Counted from the first letter of the stretch, positions 48,301 through 55,994 are shown. The stretch: DNA of 64,000 nucleotides from Fasciola hepatica (GCA_948099385.1 CANUEZ040000161.1:1054001-1118000), one strand, 5' to 3'. Numbers and translations: made by a program. The notes: generated by a model from the sequence alone, not told the origin.

Positions 48301-49190
48301 TCATGATTGCACTTCTGGCTTAATGAAACCATTCTACGTAGCTCTTTGGCTCTAGGGTGCACGCAAGCCATCACATCACATCAGGGTTTAATCCCGTCGT
48401 CCAGTCACGCTACGCGCCATCATCCGAACAATTCTGAGCCCGTGGAACACAAACTAGCTGATGGGTTGCCAAGCAATTCACACCGTATTCATAACAAAGT
48501 TATCTCAGTCAATCAAGGTAAAATGCGATCGGTGTAGTTGTTGGATGTACCGGTGTTATCACATTTCATTTGCATTAAAACCCTAGATACATAGAAGGAA
48601 CATATCACTAATGCATTCTTCGTTTAAGCTTGGTGTGGAGCCTAAAGCCAATAATCCACATAAATATCGGTTAAGGCCGCTAACCTACTTCTCTATCATC
48701 CAATTTTCACGTACACCTTTCTGCCTGACTTCCGTAGTTACTTTGTGGTATTTGCATTATTTGCCTACTAACAAAACTTAATAGAGAGTTGGGAAATTTG
48801 ACCTCCGCAGGTTCTACTCAGTATTTCTGTCCACACTACACACAACCAATGGGAAATTCATGAGGCGTTTTAATTACTTCACAGTCACAGTTTGACTAGA
48901 TACATTTGCCATGATCTGAGTTTATTCATGGTAATTGTTCCTCGAATAATGACGATCTGTTTTAAGAGACCTCAATTCGTGAAACCCAAACTGTTCCACG
49001 ATCTGCTGTGAAACGGCGATCAGATAATGAATAGAAGAGGCAGGAGAGAATGCTTACTTGTAGTTTTGTCAGTTTGGAGCAGTAGGCTTTGAAGTAGGAA
49101 TAGTACACTTTGCTCATGGTGTTCACATATTCGCTACGGACTTCAGTGGCGATTTCCCGATCGTGTGCCAGAAGGAATTCGTTGTAGAAT
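30177..49190 (-). CDS. VPS52: VPS52, GARP/EARP complex subunit (C-terminal eight exons)
   Basis: Eight minus-strand exons, 49190-49058, 46253-45978, 45220-44886, 43693-43449, 39095-38749, 35023-34798, 31946-31828 and 30323-30177, join in consistent phase to about 608 residues plus a stop. They match the order of conserved blocks in animal VPS52: 'EYVNTMSKVYYSYF', 'PHVATKAE', 'YPIEVLFRSIHFALLDAACR', 'ARRYAELAASLHSIG', 'FLINNYDLVISVL', 'FIDEALAPYFGSLISFV', 'RVTRIVKGF' and a C-terminus with 'QHYHRF' and 'NIHHIMNEIKK'. VPS52 is a rod-like CATCHR-type subunit of GARP/EARP, which tethers endosome-derived vesicles at the trans-Golgi network and recycling endosomes. The N-terminal third (coiled-coil region) was not found up to 64000. 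Introns carry SINEs and RTE copies, and a BEL/Pao element lies in the next upstream intron. Confidence 0.93.
31704..31729. repeat. (CA)n microsatellite
   Basis: About 13 CA units sit in the last VPS52 intron, ~100 bp from the exon g donor. This is the only clear long dinucleotide run in the window. Confidence 0.95.
31828..31946 (-). CDS. VPS52: VPS52 exon g
   Basis: 119 bp, phase 1 in and phase 0 out; acceptor 'TAACATCCCCAG|CTCG', donor 'TTCCAA|GTAAGT'. It encodes 'ARVTRIVKGFNIDWKNSIEK' and 'IHGEIMTEFANFTLGTQIFQ', a near-C-terminal VPS52 block. A (CA)n tract lies ~100 bp into the following intron. Confidence 0.92.
32276..32440 (-). repeat. SINE family B copy, inverted
   Basis: Minus-strand reading gives a degenerate B box ('GGTTTAAACCC'), 'GGTAGACAGCAATGCGCTGT', 'CGCCCGGTTCG' and 'TGATCTGGTGG', matching the SINE B order at 55822-55910. 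It lies in a VPS52 intron. Confidence 0.55.
34185..34300 (+). repeat. SINE family B fragment
   Basis: It contains 'CACTGCCACTCGGATCG', 'CACATCTGACCTATTGGGG' and the following 'GTCATGGTTGCCGGATATCC', the SINE B body. It lies in the VPS52 intron between exons f and g. Confidence 0.65.
34798..35023 (-). CDS. VPS52: VPS52 exon f
   Basis: 226 bp, phase 0 in and phase 1 out; acceptor 'GTACCGAAG|GAACGC', donor 'GAGGAAG|GTAATA'. It encodes 'ERGAADAPEVVRCRELASQH', then 'TATFIDEALAPYFGSLISFV' and 'RDVESRHNRV', aligned with the VPS52 'FIEELLSPPFGGLVAFV' region. A Ser/Gly-rich end follows. Confidence 0.92.
36050..36240 (-). repeat. SINE family B copy, inverted
   Basis: The minus strand reads 'GGTGGTAGACCGTAATTCAC', 'GTCCGGATCG', 'CACATCTGACCTATTGGAGC' and ends with 'TGGGGTATATACCCC'-like sequence. 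The same order occurs at 28625-28805. It sits in the VPS52 intron between exons e and f. Confidence 0.7.
36704..37505 (-). mobile_element. RTE-type LINE relic, 3' part only
   Basis: Minus-strand blocks: a motif C relic 'VDDIAVGCDDITAAQC' (~37425), a motif D-like 'SRYDMYFSSCKL' (~37340), 'CSRLENIENFVYLES' (~37250) and 'RITKTRVAFYNFRHLWKW' (~37180). Then come 'VYGCETWPFGTVDIDRLSVF' (~37060) and 'WLGRMPPHGL' (~36870). It is a 5'-truncated copy of a subfamily distinct from the 41 kb one, inserted in the VPS52 intron between exons e and f in the same orientation as the gene. Frameshifts make it inactive. Confidence 0.8.
37510..38748. other. VPS52 intron sequence, unassigned
   Basis: Open frames at 37636-37953 and 38014-38361 (+) have no recognised domain or splice support. 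No repeat from elsewhere in the window was matched. Confidence 0.3.
38749..39095 (-). CDS. VPS52: VPS52 exon e
   Basis: 347 bp, phase 1 in and phase 0 out; acceptor 'TTGTTTCACAG|CCCC', donor 'TTATCG|GTAAGT'. The first ~75 residues are a Ser/Pro-rich insertion ('PGACSSPRSPGSVSSL'). They are followed by the conserved 'RLAQLQHQFESVLTRLANSF' and 'CVFLINNYDLVISVLS'. The insertion is absent from the vertebrate protein as I know it and is probably lineage-specific. Confidence 0.92.
39100..40970. other. VPS52 intron sequence, unassigned
   Basis: The block 39730-40250 is GC-richer and looks like old repeat sequence (for example 'GGCGCTCTCCACCGGG'). It has no domain I can name on either strand. The rest is AT-rich and featureless. 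Confidence 0.3.
40975..43248 (-). mobile_element. RTE-type LINE copy in VPS52 intron (5'-truncated)
   Basis: Minus-strand reading from 43204: a linker region ('VAEEMEIAAASGNSQRLFRL', 'CDRNGEPIHGKQQRLDCW'), RT 'GKAAGPDELPPVLFKLGGNV', 'IWNESLIVPIFEKG', a stop at 42416, then motif A 'MIFLDLKGAFDSAGRTALF' (~42328). Motif B is 'RQGCLISPFLFNFIMD' and motif C is 'DLDYAYDVVCL' (~42015), where YADD has become YAYD. The C-terminal part has 'RISKARAAYARLKHLWRR' and 'SCETWSLRVGDIRRLEVFDH'. The tail runs to about 40975 near a short (ATC) repeat, usual at RTE 3' ends. The endonuclease is missing. From ~42190 to 40985 it is nearly identical to 62230-61045. Confidence 0.9.
43449..43693 (-). CDS. VPS52: VPS52 exon d
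   Basis: 245 bp, phase 2 in and phase 1 out; acceptor 'GACAGATAG|CACTG', donor 'CCGGCA|GTGAGT'. It encodes 'LWVRVTDRLDAHIASLQNDF', a glycine-rich insert ('GTGVTSGGGS') and 'PIARRYAELAASLHSIGHAF'. The RRYAE block is a VPS52 hallmark. A nearer AG four bases upstream would create a stop, which fixes the acceptor. Confidence 0.92.
44886..45220 (-). CDS. VPS52: VPS52 exon c
   Basis: 335 bp, phase 0 in and phase 2 out. The acceptor is 'TTTTGTCCTAG|TACCCA', the donor 'CACAA|GTGAGT'. It encodes 'YPIEVLFRSIHFALLDAACR' followed by 'EYYFLSDFF', then 'ALHSLFHLVLGRTLSWIQKH' and 'ERNVPVLH'. These are among the most conserved VPS52 blocks. A short Gly/Ser-rich insert (about 20 residues) lies after 'LLSAG'. 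The open frame is uninterrupted. Confidence 0.92.
45978..46253 (-). CDS. VPS52: VPS52 exon b
   Basis: 276 bp, phase 0 at both ends: acceptor 'CTTATCAG|TTGGAC', donor 'GTCAAG|GTATAC'. It starts 'LDTSSEKDVLLAKRLDDQ', then has a Ser/Gly/Thr-rich low-complexity stretch ('STSSSSHTSLAASSGG'). It ends with the conserved 'LFGLGDRA', 'SSIILPHVATKAEVK'. The low-complexity part is longer than I know from vertebrate VPS52 and probably forms a flexible linker. Confidence 0.9.
46254..49057. other. VPS52 intron between exons a and b
   Basis: Apart from the R1 edge at 48590-48715 and a short block (48755-48815) resembling 27205-27255, nothing was recognised. Open frames such as 48219-48034 (-) and 48092-48292 (+) lack splice support. 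Confidence 0.35.
48590..48715 (-). repeat. R1 repeat, terminal fragment (copy 3)
   Basis: 'AAGCTTGGTGTGGAGCC' and 'TTCTCTATCATCCAATTTTC' match the R1 edge at 60800-60893 in the same orientation and the edge at 21237-21350 inverted. All three copies stop matching at about the same point, so this is a true element end. Confidence 0.6.
49058..49190 (-). CDS. VPS52: VPS52 exon a (first one seen)
   Basis: The 133-bp exon encodes 'FYNEFLLAHDREIATEVRSE', then 'YVNTMSKVYYSYFKAYCSKL' and 'TKLQ', matching the VPS52 mid-region before the variable linker. The acceptor is '..GTCGGATAG|A' after a C/T-rich stretch; the donor is 'CAA|GTAAGC'. It enters in phase 2 and leaves in phase 0. The missing upstream exon should end with two bases of a codon. 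Confidence 0.9.
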
Positions 49191-49476
49191 CTATCCGACG
49201 GGTTGGCATGCCCAGGTGAAGCGCGGCAAAGAGAGGGGCAGAAAAATTGGGAACAAGCGCACGTCAATGTGGCTTCATATTGATGGGTACAAAAGGACAC
49301 GACAGACAACCAACCAAGTCATATTAAAGAGCCTCCACAATTCGACACCGAAACTCGATATTACATCCAGAATCAATGGTTAGGGATTTTTCTTAAACAG
49401 TGAAAATAATCTGGTAAACGATAGGAATCAATAAATGAAATATATTGGTTTAGCATGAGTCGTTCTTTGAATATAT

Positions 49477-49481
49477 GTTAC
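49477..49481. repeat. Target-site duplication, left (GTTAC)
   Basis: GTTAC immediately precedes the TG of the 5' LTR and recurs directly after the CA of the 3' LTR at 54701-54705. Five bases is a usual duplication length for BEL/Pao. The internal leader also starts GTTA, so four of the five bases could match by chance. Confidence 0.85.
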
Positions 49482-50307
49482 TGTTAATTACGAATCGTAA
49501 TTAGAGTTTGTCCTTTTGTCTTCTGTTTAGTTACTTATTAGTAGTGAGTACATGCATCGTGAACCCCGGACATTCGTAATGTATTTTCCCTGTTTCTAAG
49601 GTATCACATCAGTTTATACTTGAGTTTCTTGGTATTTATTACATGAACAGTTCACGTATTTGTTCATAACCTTGTTTTCCCGAAGGTCTACACTTTTACT
49701 GTTATATAATCCATCCGAGTGTTTCATCTGTACTACCGAGCAGAGGCTCGAACTCCCAGTCTTATCGTTTCTGTCAGTGCACTCCACTATTGGCCGTCAT
49801 ACGTCAACGGCATTAACAGATCTAGTGCCGGATTCGCCTATTCATGTTGACACGTGCCTTTGTTTACTCCACAGACTTAGCTCATTTGTACTTATTTGTT
49901 AATGACACTTTTTACCATTGCAACCACAGTCCAATTCACGCGTTTGTAATCGATTTATTGATCTTTGACGATAAACGCTCTTGATTTATTGACTGTACCG
50001 CAACCGAACTGCGCTACAGTTTCGTTCAGCTGCCTGCTAAGTGGACCGTTTTTATTTTCTGCGCTGTCCCGATTTTCGGAAGCTTACTGCCCATTGTTCT
50101 TGGTTTGTCACCTGGCTGTAAGTCCTTTATTTGCTGTATATTTATGTTTATTGTATTATTTAGAACCACGAATCATCGATAAACACGGTTATTCGATTGG
50201 AATTTGTTCTGCTGCCCGTAATCGTGTTCTGCCCATATCGTGCGTGTAGCTAGAGAAACTAAGTTACTGCTAGATTCACAGCCCTAGAAATCGGGATAGT
50301 CGCAACA
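49482..50307 (+). repeat. 5' LTR (826 bp)
   Basis: It begins TGTTAATTACG and ends TCGCAACA. A TATA-like TATATAA is at 49703-49709. Comparison by eye with 53875-54700 (constant offset 4393) found no difference. Open frames inside it (49660-49902, 49965-50249) recur in the 3' LTR and are not proposed as genes. Confidence 0.95.
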
Positions 50308-50374
50308 GTTAGCCAGTTAACCAAATCACTGCTTTGATTTACTGCCCGAATCGGAATTGAAGAAATTCTGTCAA

Positions 50375-53300
50375 ATGCAGCCCCACCACGATTCCGACAG
50401 TGAACGTCAGTTATCACAAGGCCCGTCCCCGGACTCAAAGCTGAATCGAGAGCTGAAATTGGCAAAATTAAAGATAAAAAGGTTGGAGCTTGAGCTGGAA
50501 ACCGAAAGACATATCAGTGATATCAGAATGAGGCTCGCAGAGAACATAAGTGAGCTGGAAGCGGAAAAACGGTCAATACTGTCGGCCCAGACTTCTCGAC
50601 CACCTACTCCGCAGCCATTTGAGAAGCCCGAACGAGTCGAAAACTATGTACAGTCTCTCCCAACTTCAGATGATCAACCTGTCGACCAGATATCCGTCAA
50701 GGAACCTGGAATTCGTGTTTTGACTCAGAAACAACCAGTGCCAAACAAGGTCTCTGAAAACGATCAGTTATTGAAGGAAAAGTACTGCGCAACGATTAAC
50801 GAATATATATCAAAAGGTTACGCTGAGATGGTACCTGGGACTGAGCAAAACCTAACTGGCCCCCACATATGGTATCTTCCGCAACACGGCGTATATAAAC
50901 ACGCCGACCGAACCAAGGTTAGAGCGATGTTCGACTGCGCTGTGGAGGTCAATCAAACATCACTGAACGAACAAATACTAACGGGACCAGACCTTGTCAA
51001 TAGTTTGTGCCAGGTGCTGCTGAGGTTTCATGAGTACAGGTACACTTTGGTAGCCGATATTGAAGCTATGTTTCACCAGGTGAAGGTCCCACCAAGCGAC
51101 CGCGATTGTCTGAAGCTTCTCTGGTGGCCTAACGGTAACGTGACCAACAAACCAGAAGTATATCGTATGACGTCTCATCCATTTGGGGCCACCTCGTCGC
51201 CGTTATGCTGCAGCTTAGCGTTGCAGAACACTATCGACTGTAATATGGCAATTTACGGCACTGCAGTGATCAATCAAGCCAAGAAAAGCTTCTACGTAGA
51301 TGATTATTTGATGAGTTTACCTAAAATGGAGGACGTTGGAAGAATGGGAAGGACTTTGCGGCACGCTCTACTGCAAGGCGGTTTCAACTTGACTAAATTC
51401 TTCAGTAATGTGCCACATGCTTTGGGAGAACTGCCGGAAGCAGAAACCAAACCCATTTTCCTTGATCGACAGCCAGCTGAAGTAAAGCGAACTTTGAGAG
51501 TACAATGGGATCCACCTTGGGAGGAAAAACATACCCGGAGAGGTGTACTTACATACATCGCTTCAATTTACGACCCCATGGGGCTGGTATCTCTAATTTT
51601 GTTGCCTTCTAAATTGCTTTTCCAGAACCTATGTCGAAGACAGGGCAAATGGGACGAGGAAATAGCCCAGGAGGAAATCGACCGATGGGTTGTGTGTCTC
51701 AGTGAAATTCAAGCAGTATTTAATCTACGAATTGACCGTTGTATACGTCCGATGGATGAGAAAAAGGATCCAAGACTGGAACTACATGCATTTAGTGACG
51801 CTTCAGGACTGGGTTATGGAGCAGCACTCTATTTACAATCTGTTACCGAAGATGGAATGATAAACTGTTCTCTAATATTGGGGAAGTCTCGTGTAGCTCC
51901 CTTGAAATCCGTGACCATCCCGCGCTTGGAGCTTGCGGCTGCTGTTGTCTCAGTAAGATTAGTTGCCTTTGCCAACGAAGAACTTTCCGCACCTATCTGC
52001 CCGACTACGTTCTGGACAGACTCGCTAATTGTTTTGCAGGCGATACGAAATACCAAGTCTCGTTTCGAAACCTTTGTGGCCAATCGTCTGGCAGTGATCC
52101 GTGAACTTTCGGAACCTGAACAGTGGGCCCTCGTGAACAGCAAGGACAATCCAGCTGATATGGCTTCGAGAGGTACCAGCCCGAGAAGGCCGCTAGATGC
52201 ACTTTGGTTTAATGGCCCACGATTTCTCTTGCAGAATGTGTCTTCGTGGTCTGCACAGCCTAGTCCCACCGTATCCATTCATATCGAATTGGTCAAAAGG
52301 GTTCGCGTGAACGCAGTGCAAACATCAGATACAGTCGGCTGGATACAAAGATTCCGCAATGCCAAATCTTGGTTAGGCTTGCTGCGACAGATTGCTTGGT
52401 TAAGGCGGTTTTGTTTTTGGATTCGACAACGACATGAAACGGGTGTTAGTCAGCTGAACGTCGCCAAGCAGTTGAAACCATCAGAATTACAGTCATCAGA
52501 ACTAGCCTCACTTCGTTTGGTGCAAAAGGACTGCTTTAGTAAGGAGTTAAGAACAATCTCCGAAGGATCAGAGGTCCCGAGCATGTCCTGGTCAGTCTCA
52601 GGACGATTGCAGAAACTTCATCCGTTTAAACACTGTGGTTTACTACGAGTGGGAGGTGGCCTACGATGGGCACTCCTACCTTTCGAGTCAAAACATCCTG
52701 CAATTCTACCGAAGGATCACTTCATCATCAAACTTTTAGTGCAACATTATCACGAAGTGAATGGCCACGCTGGTGCAGCACATGTGTTGTCACTATTAAG
52801 AGAACGTTATTGGATTACACACGGCTACTCTACAGTTAAAAATATACTACGAAAATGTTTTCATTGTAAACGTTGGCATTCCCAGGCACAAAGTCAAGTA
52901 ATGGCACCACTTCCTGAGGACAGAATGTTATTCGGCGAGAATCCGTTTACTGCTGTCGGAGTAGACTACTTCGGTTCCTTATTGGTGAAGCACGGTAGAG
53001 CCACTGAGAAACGTTACGGGTGTATATTTACTTGCCTGTCCATGAGAGCCGTACACCTAGAGGTCGCCTACACCCTAGACACCGATTCCTTTCTTTCTGC
53101 GTTTTCTCGGTTTGTGGCAAGACGAGGATGTCCCAGTGTTGTCTACAGTGACAATGGAACGAATTTCCGAGGCGCTGAAGCAGACTTGAGGCGATGCCTG
53201 AAGGCTTGGAACCAAGACAAGATTCTAAAGACACTTGGGAATAGAGACTGGGAATGGCGCTTCTCTCCACCGAAGGCAAGTCATCGCGGAGGTGTATGGG

Positions 53301-53839
53301 AACGTATCATACGATCTGTCCGCCGAATTCTGCTTTCACTTCTAGCTGATCAGTTGGTCGTAGATGAGGCGTTAGTAACGATGTTCTGCGAGGTAGAAAG
53401 AATACTTAATGATCGCCCTCTAACCAGAATATCGAATGATCCCGATGATTTCAACGCGATAACACCCAATCACCTTCTTCTCCTACGAGGTATACCAGCG
53501 ACATTTCCTTCCGAGCTACCAAACAACCTGTTGAACCGAAGATGGCGACAGGCGCAAAAGCTGGCAGATGCCTTCTGGGCTCGCTGGTTGAAGGAATACT
53601 TGCCAACACTACAAACAAGATCAAAGTGGAATAAGCCTAGCCGAAAGCTGAACGTAGGCGACTTGGTTCTCCTAGCTGACACGCACGCACGGAGAGGGGC
53701 GTGGCCCAAAGGGATAATTGAGGAAACGGTTATGGGAAGCGATGGACGAATCAGAGAAGTTGCAGTACGCACAGCCAACGGTGTTCACCGAGGAGACATA
53801 CGACAGCTGTGTCTTCTAGAGTCTGACTTATGCTCATGA
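50375..53839 (+). CDS. BEL/Pao polyprotein (Gag-like coil, RT, RNase H, integrase; no protease)
   Basis: The 1154-residue frame starts at the ATG at 50375; the in-frame TTG at 50357 is not needed. Residues ~30-70 are a charged coiled coil ('ELKLAKLKIKRLELELETER'), resembling the start of a Pao Gag. After a proline-rich linker, RT begins near 130 ('INEYISKGYAEMVP'): motif A 'LVADIEAMFHQV' (Asp228), motif B 'HPFGATSSPLCC' (~268-279), motif C YVDD (307-310). RNase H follows with Asp475, Glu519 and Asp549. Integrase has a zinc site (His793, His798, Cys828, Cys831) and the triad Asp864, Asp926, Glu976 ('SHRGGVWE'). The zinc-knuckle Gag domains and the aspartic protease are absent. All visible catalytic residues are kept. 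It encodes replication functions of an endogenous retroelement, but could not make or process a normal capsid alone. Confidence 0.95.
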   Translation: MQPHHDSDSERQLSQGPSPDSKLNRELKLAKLKIKRLELELETERHISDIRMRLAENISELEAEKRSILSAQTSRPPTPQPFEKPERVENYVQSLPTSDDQPVDQISVKEPGIRVLTQKQPVPNKVSENDQLLKEKYCATINEYISKGYAEMVPGTEQNLTGPHIWYLPQHGVYKHADRTKVRAMFDCAVEVNQTSLNEQILTGPDLVNSLCQVLLRFHEYRYTLVADIEAMFHQVKVPPSDRDCLKLLWWPNGNVTNKPEVYRMTSHPFGATSSPLCCSLALQNTIDCNMAIYGTAVINQAKKSFYVDDYLMSLPKMEDVGRMGRTLRHALLQGGFNLTKFFSNVPHALGELPEAETKPIFLDRQPAEVKRTLRVQWDPPWEEKHTRRGVLTYIASIYDPMGLVSLILLPSKLLFQNLCRRQGKWDEEIAQEEIDRWVVCLSEIQAVFNLRIDRCIRPMDEKKDPRLELHAFSDASGLGYGAALYLQSVTEDGMINCSLILGKSRVAPLKSVTIPRLELAAAVVSVRLVAFANEELSAPICPTTFWTDSLIVLQAIRNTKSRFETFVANRLAVIRELSEPEQWALVNSKDNPADMASRGTSPRRPLDALWFNGPRFLLQNVSSWSAQPSPTVSIHIELVKRVRVNAVQTSDTVGWIQRFRNAKSWLGLLRQIAWLRRFCFWIRQRHETGVSQLNVAKQLKPSELQSSELASLRLVQKDCFSKELRTISEGSEVPSMSWSVSGRLQKLHPFKHCGLLRVGGGLRWALLPFESKHPAILPKDHFIIKLLVQHYHEVNGHAGAAHVLSLLRERYWITHGYSTVKNILRKCFHCKRWHSQAQSQVMAPLPEDRMLFGENPFTAVGVDYFGSLLVKHGRATEKRYGCIFTCLSMRAVHLEVAYTLDTDSFLSAFSRFVARRGCPSVVYSDNGTNFRGAEADLRRCLKAWNQDKILKTLGNRDWEWRFSPPKASHRGGVWERIIRSVRRILLSLLADQLVVDEALVTMFCEVERILNDRPLTRISNDPDDFNAITPNHLLLLRGIPATFPSELPNNLLNRRWRQAQKLADAFWARWLKEYLPTLQTRSKWNKPSRKLNVGDLVLLADTHARRGAWPKGIIEETVMGSDGRIREVAVRTANGVHRGDIRQLCLLESDLCS

Positions 53840-53859
53840 ATGTGGTTCGTGACATTCCC

Positions 53860-53874
53860 CCACCCCGGGGGCAG
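53860..53874 (+). promoter_or_regulatory. Candidate polypurine tract
   Basis: 'GGGGGCAG' (53867-53874) directly abuts the 3' LTR, where the primer for plus-strand DNA is expected. It is short and interrupted by a C. Confidence 0.5.
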
Positions 53875-54700
53875 TGTTAATTACGAATCGTAATTAGAGT
53901 TTGTCCTTTTGTCTTCTGTTTAGTTACTTATTAGTAGTGAGTACATGCATCGTGAACCCCGGACATTCGTAATGTATTTTCCCTGTTTCTAAGGTATCAC
54001 ATCAGTTTATACTTGAGTTTCTTGGTATTTATTACATGAACAGTTCACGTATTTGTTCATAACCTTGTTTTCCCGAAGGTCTACACTTTTACTGTTATAT
54101 AATCCATCCGAGTGTTTCATCTGTACTACCGAGCAGAGGCTCGAACTCCCAGTCTTATCGTTTCTGTCAGTGCACTCCACTATTGGCCGTCATACGTCAA
54201 CGGCATTAACAGATCTAGTGCCGGATTCGCCTATTCATGTTGACACGTGCCTTTGTTTACTCCACAGACTTAGCTCATTTGTACTTATTTGTTAATGACA
54301 CTTTTTACCATTGCAACCACAGTCCAATTCACGCGTTTGTAATCGATTTATTGATCTTTGACGATAAACGCTCTTGATTTATTGACTGTACCGCAACCGA
54401 ACTGCGCTACAGTTTCGTTCAGCTGCCTGCTAAGTGGACCGTTTTTATTTTCTGCGCTGTCCCGATTTTCGGAAGCTTACTGCCCATTGTTCTTGGTTTG
54501 TCACCTGGCTGTAAGTCCTTTATTTGCTGTATATTTATGTTTATTGTATTATTTAGAACCACGAATCATCGATAAACACGGTTATTCGATTGGAATTTGT
54601 TCTGCTGCCCGTAATCGTGTTCTGCCCATATCGTGCGTGTAGCTAGAGAAACTAAGTTACTGCTAGATTCACAGCCCTAGAAATCGGGATAGTCGCAACA
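53875..54700 (+). repeat. 3' LTR (826 bp)
   Basis: Same TG...CA ends and length as the 5' LTR, with no mismatch seen by eye. It begins 35 bp after the pol stop codon. Confidence 0.95.
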
Positions 54701-54705
54701 GTTAC
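54701..54705. repeat. Target-site duplication, right (GTTAC)
   Basis: Directly follows the 3' LTR and matches 49477-49481. Confidence 0.85.
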
Positions 54706-55765
54706 TAAACAATGATGACCATGAAATCTAAAAAAATTATAAACATTACAACAAATTCCAAGAATTTCCGTGCATATAGGAACAGGAATAAGGTATGCTT
54801 GTTTTCGGTTTGTCGTCGAGGAGAGTAGACGGAAGATTCACACGTACAGGTTTCTGTTTTTTGAACTGGACAAAAATCTCTAGGACCTTTAAGGTACGGC
54901 TTTCGAACCCTGTCTCCACCGGTCATCGCATTGGTGGTAAATAGTAATTCGTTGTCGCCCAACTCGTGTTCATATCTAACCTATCGGAGAGGGGAGGCTT
55001 ATGTGGTTATGCCATTCAAGTCCCAGGATCATGGATGATGGTTATCCTCGATACTGTGGTGAACTTTTGAGACCACGGTGCATTCAATTTCCATTGCATC
55101 CAAGCACAAACATGAAATGAAAAATTCAGTGTTTTAGGCTTCCAAACAGTGAGAATAAAAGTAAAAATAAAAGGCTAAAATTTCGCTCTCAACATTAGAG
55201 GCCAGTTGACTGAAAAACTCCAGTGTGATCAGTTTCAGAGTTAGTGGCTGCACAGTGTTAAAACTTCGCAACAGCGACTAAAGTCGTCAAGTGTGCTGTT
55301 GACTACTGCATATGATTGCAAGTCATCGTGGGCTGCAAGACGAGAGGAGATAGGAACACATCATCGATGATTCCTTATCAGCTATAGATGAAAAAACTTG
55401 TTCCAAGCTTCAAACATCAGTACTCAATATCGATAGTGTACCAAAATAAAGACGTTCAAAACACTTTCTGAGCAGCGTTTTACACGTACAACTGGTCGTG
55501 ATGAGTCGCATGAGGGCATGTGCTGGCACATCGCCAACAGAGAACCTAGTTCGTTTAGCAGACAGCAATTCATCCTATCCCGAACTGAGGACAAGAGTGG
55601 AGCGAACGAAGCGGACCGTGGGACCAATCAACTACCAACTTTGGTCTAAACCGAATCAACCAGCTGAGTTTGTAACCAGACTAATCACTCAGAAGAGCTA
55701 GTTGCGAATAAAAAGTGAACCAAAATTTTGCGGGTCAGGAATTGGCTATGACCATCATGCAACCC
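54706..55765. other. Unassigned stretch (probably VPS52 intron)
   Basis: If VPS52 continues upstream, this is intron. I looked on the minus strand for the conserved 'FRKP..NYQ..Q' block that should precede exon a and did not find it. The open frame 55498-55701 (+) has no recognised domain. Confidence 0.4.
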
Positions 55766-55769
55766 AGTT

Positions 55770-55990
55770 ACCGGTGGTGGTCGAGTGATTTAGGACGTTT
55801 GATTACTACGCTGGAGGTCGGAGGTTCGAATCCTCACCATAATCGGTTGCTCTGGTAGTAGACAGCATTCCACTGTCACCCGGATCGTGACCACACCTGA
55901 CCTGTTGGGACCTTAAGTGTTTTTCCATCACTCAGGGTCTGGCTTCTGGGTATCCCTAGTAGTGTAGTGGGCCTTTGTATGCACTCACAC
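55770..55990 (+). repeat. SINE family B, copy with complete tRNA-like head
   Basis: A tRNA-like head carries an A box near 55777-55794 ('TGGTCGAGTGATTTAGGA') and a B box at 55822-55833 ('AGGTTCGAATCC'). The family body follows ('TAGTAGACAGCATTCCACTG', 'CACCCGGATCGTG', 'CACACCTGACCTGTTGGGAC', 'GGGTATCCCTAGTAGTGTAG'). The body is found in four other places (28.6, 32.3, 34.2 and 36.1 kb), mostly without a clear head. The boxes would act as an RNA polymerase III promoter. It may be transcribed if the head is intact. Confidence 0.75.
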
Positions 55991-55994
55991 ACAT

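Larger units (their letters stand above)
49482..54700 (+). mobile_element. BEL/Pao LTR retrotransposon, complete insertion with internal deletion
   Basis: The 5219-bp element has 826-bp LTRs (TGTTAATT...CGCAACA) that look identical, a 5-bp target duplication GTTAC, and a single long frame (50375-53839). That frame carries a short Gag-like coiled coil, RT, RNase H and integrase. Gag zinc knuckles, protease and the start of the RT region are absent. Full-length BEL/Pao internal coding regions are usually around 1700 residues or more, so roughly a third is missing. It lies upstream of VPS52 exon a, in antisense orientation to the gene. No stop or frameshift was seen in the frame. Identical LTRs imply recent insertion. 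Confidence 0.95.

Noticed and set aside
49660..50249. Open frames of 80 and 94 codons inside the 5' LTR, repeated exactly in the 3' LTR
   Set aside because: Their duplication follows from LTR identity. They have no domain and no sign of coding constraint.
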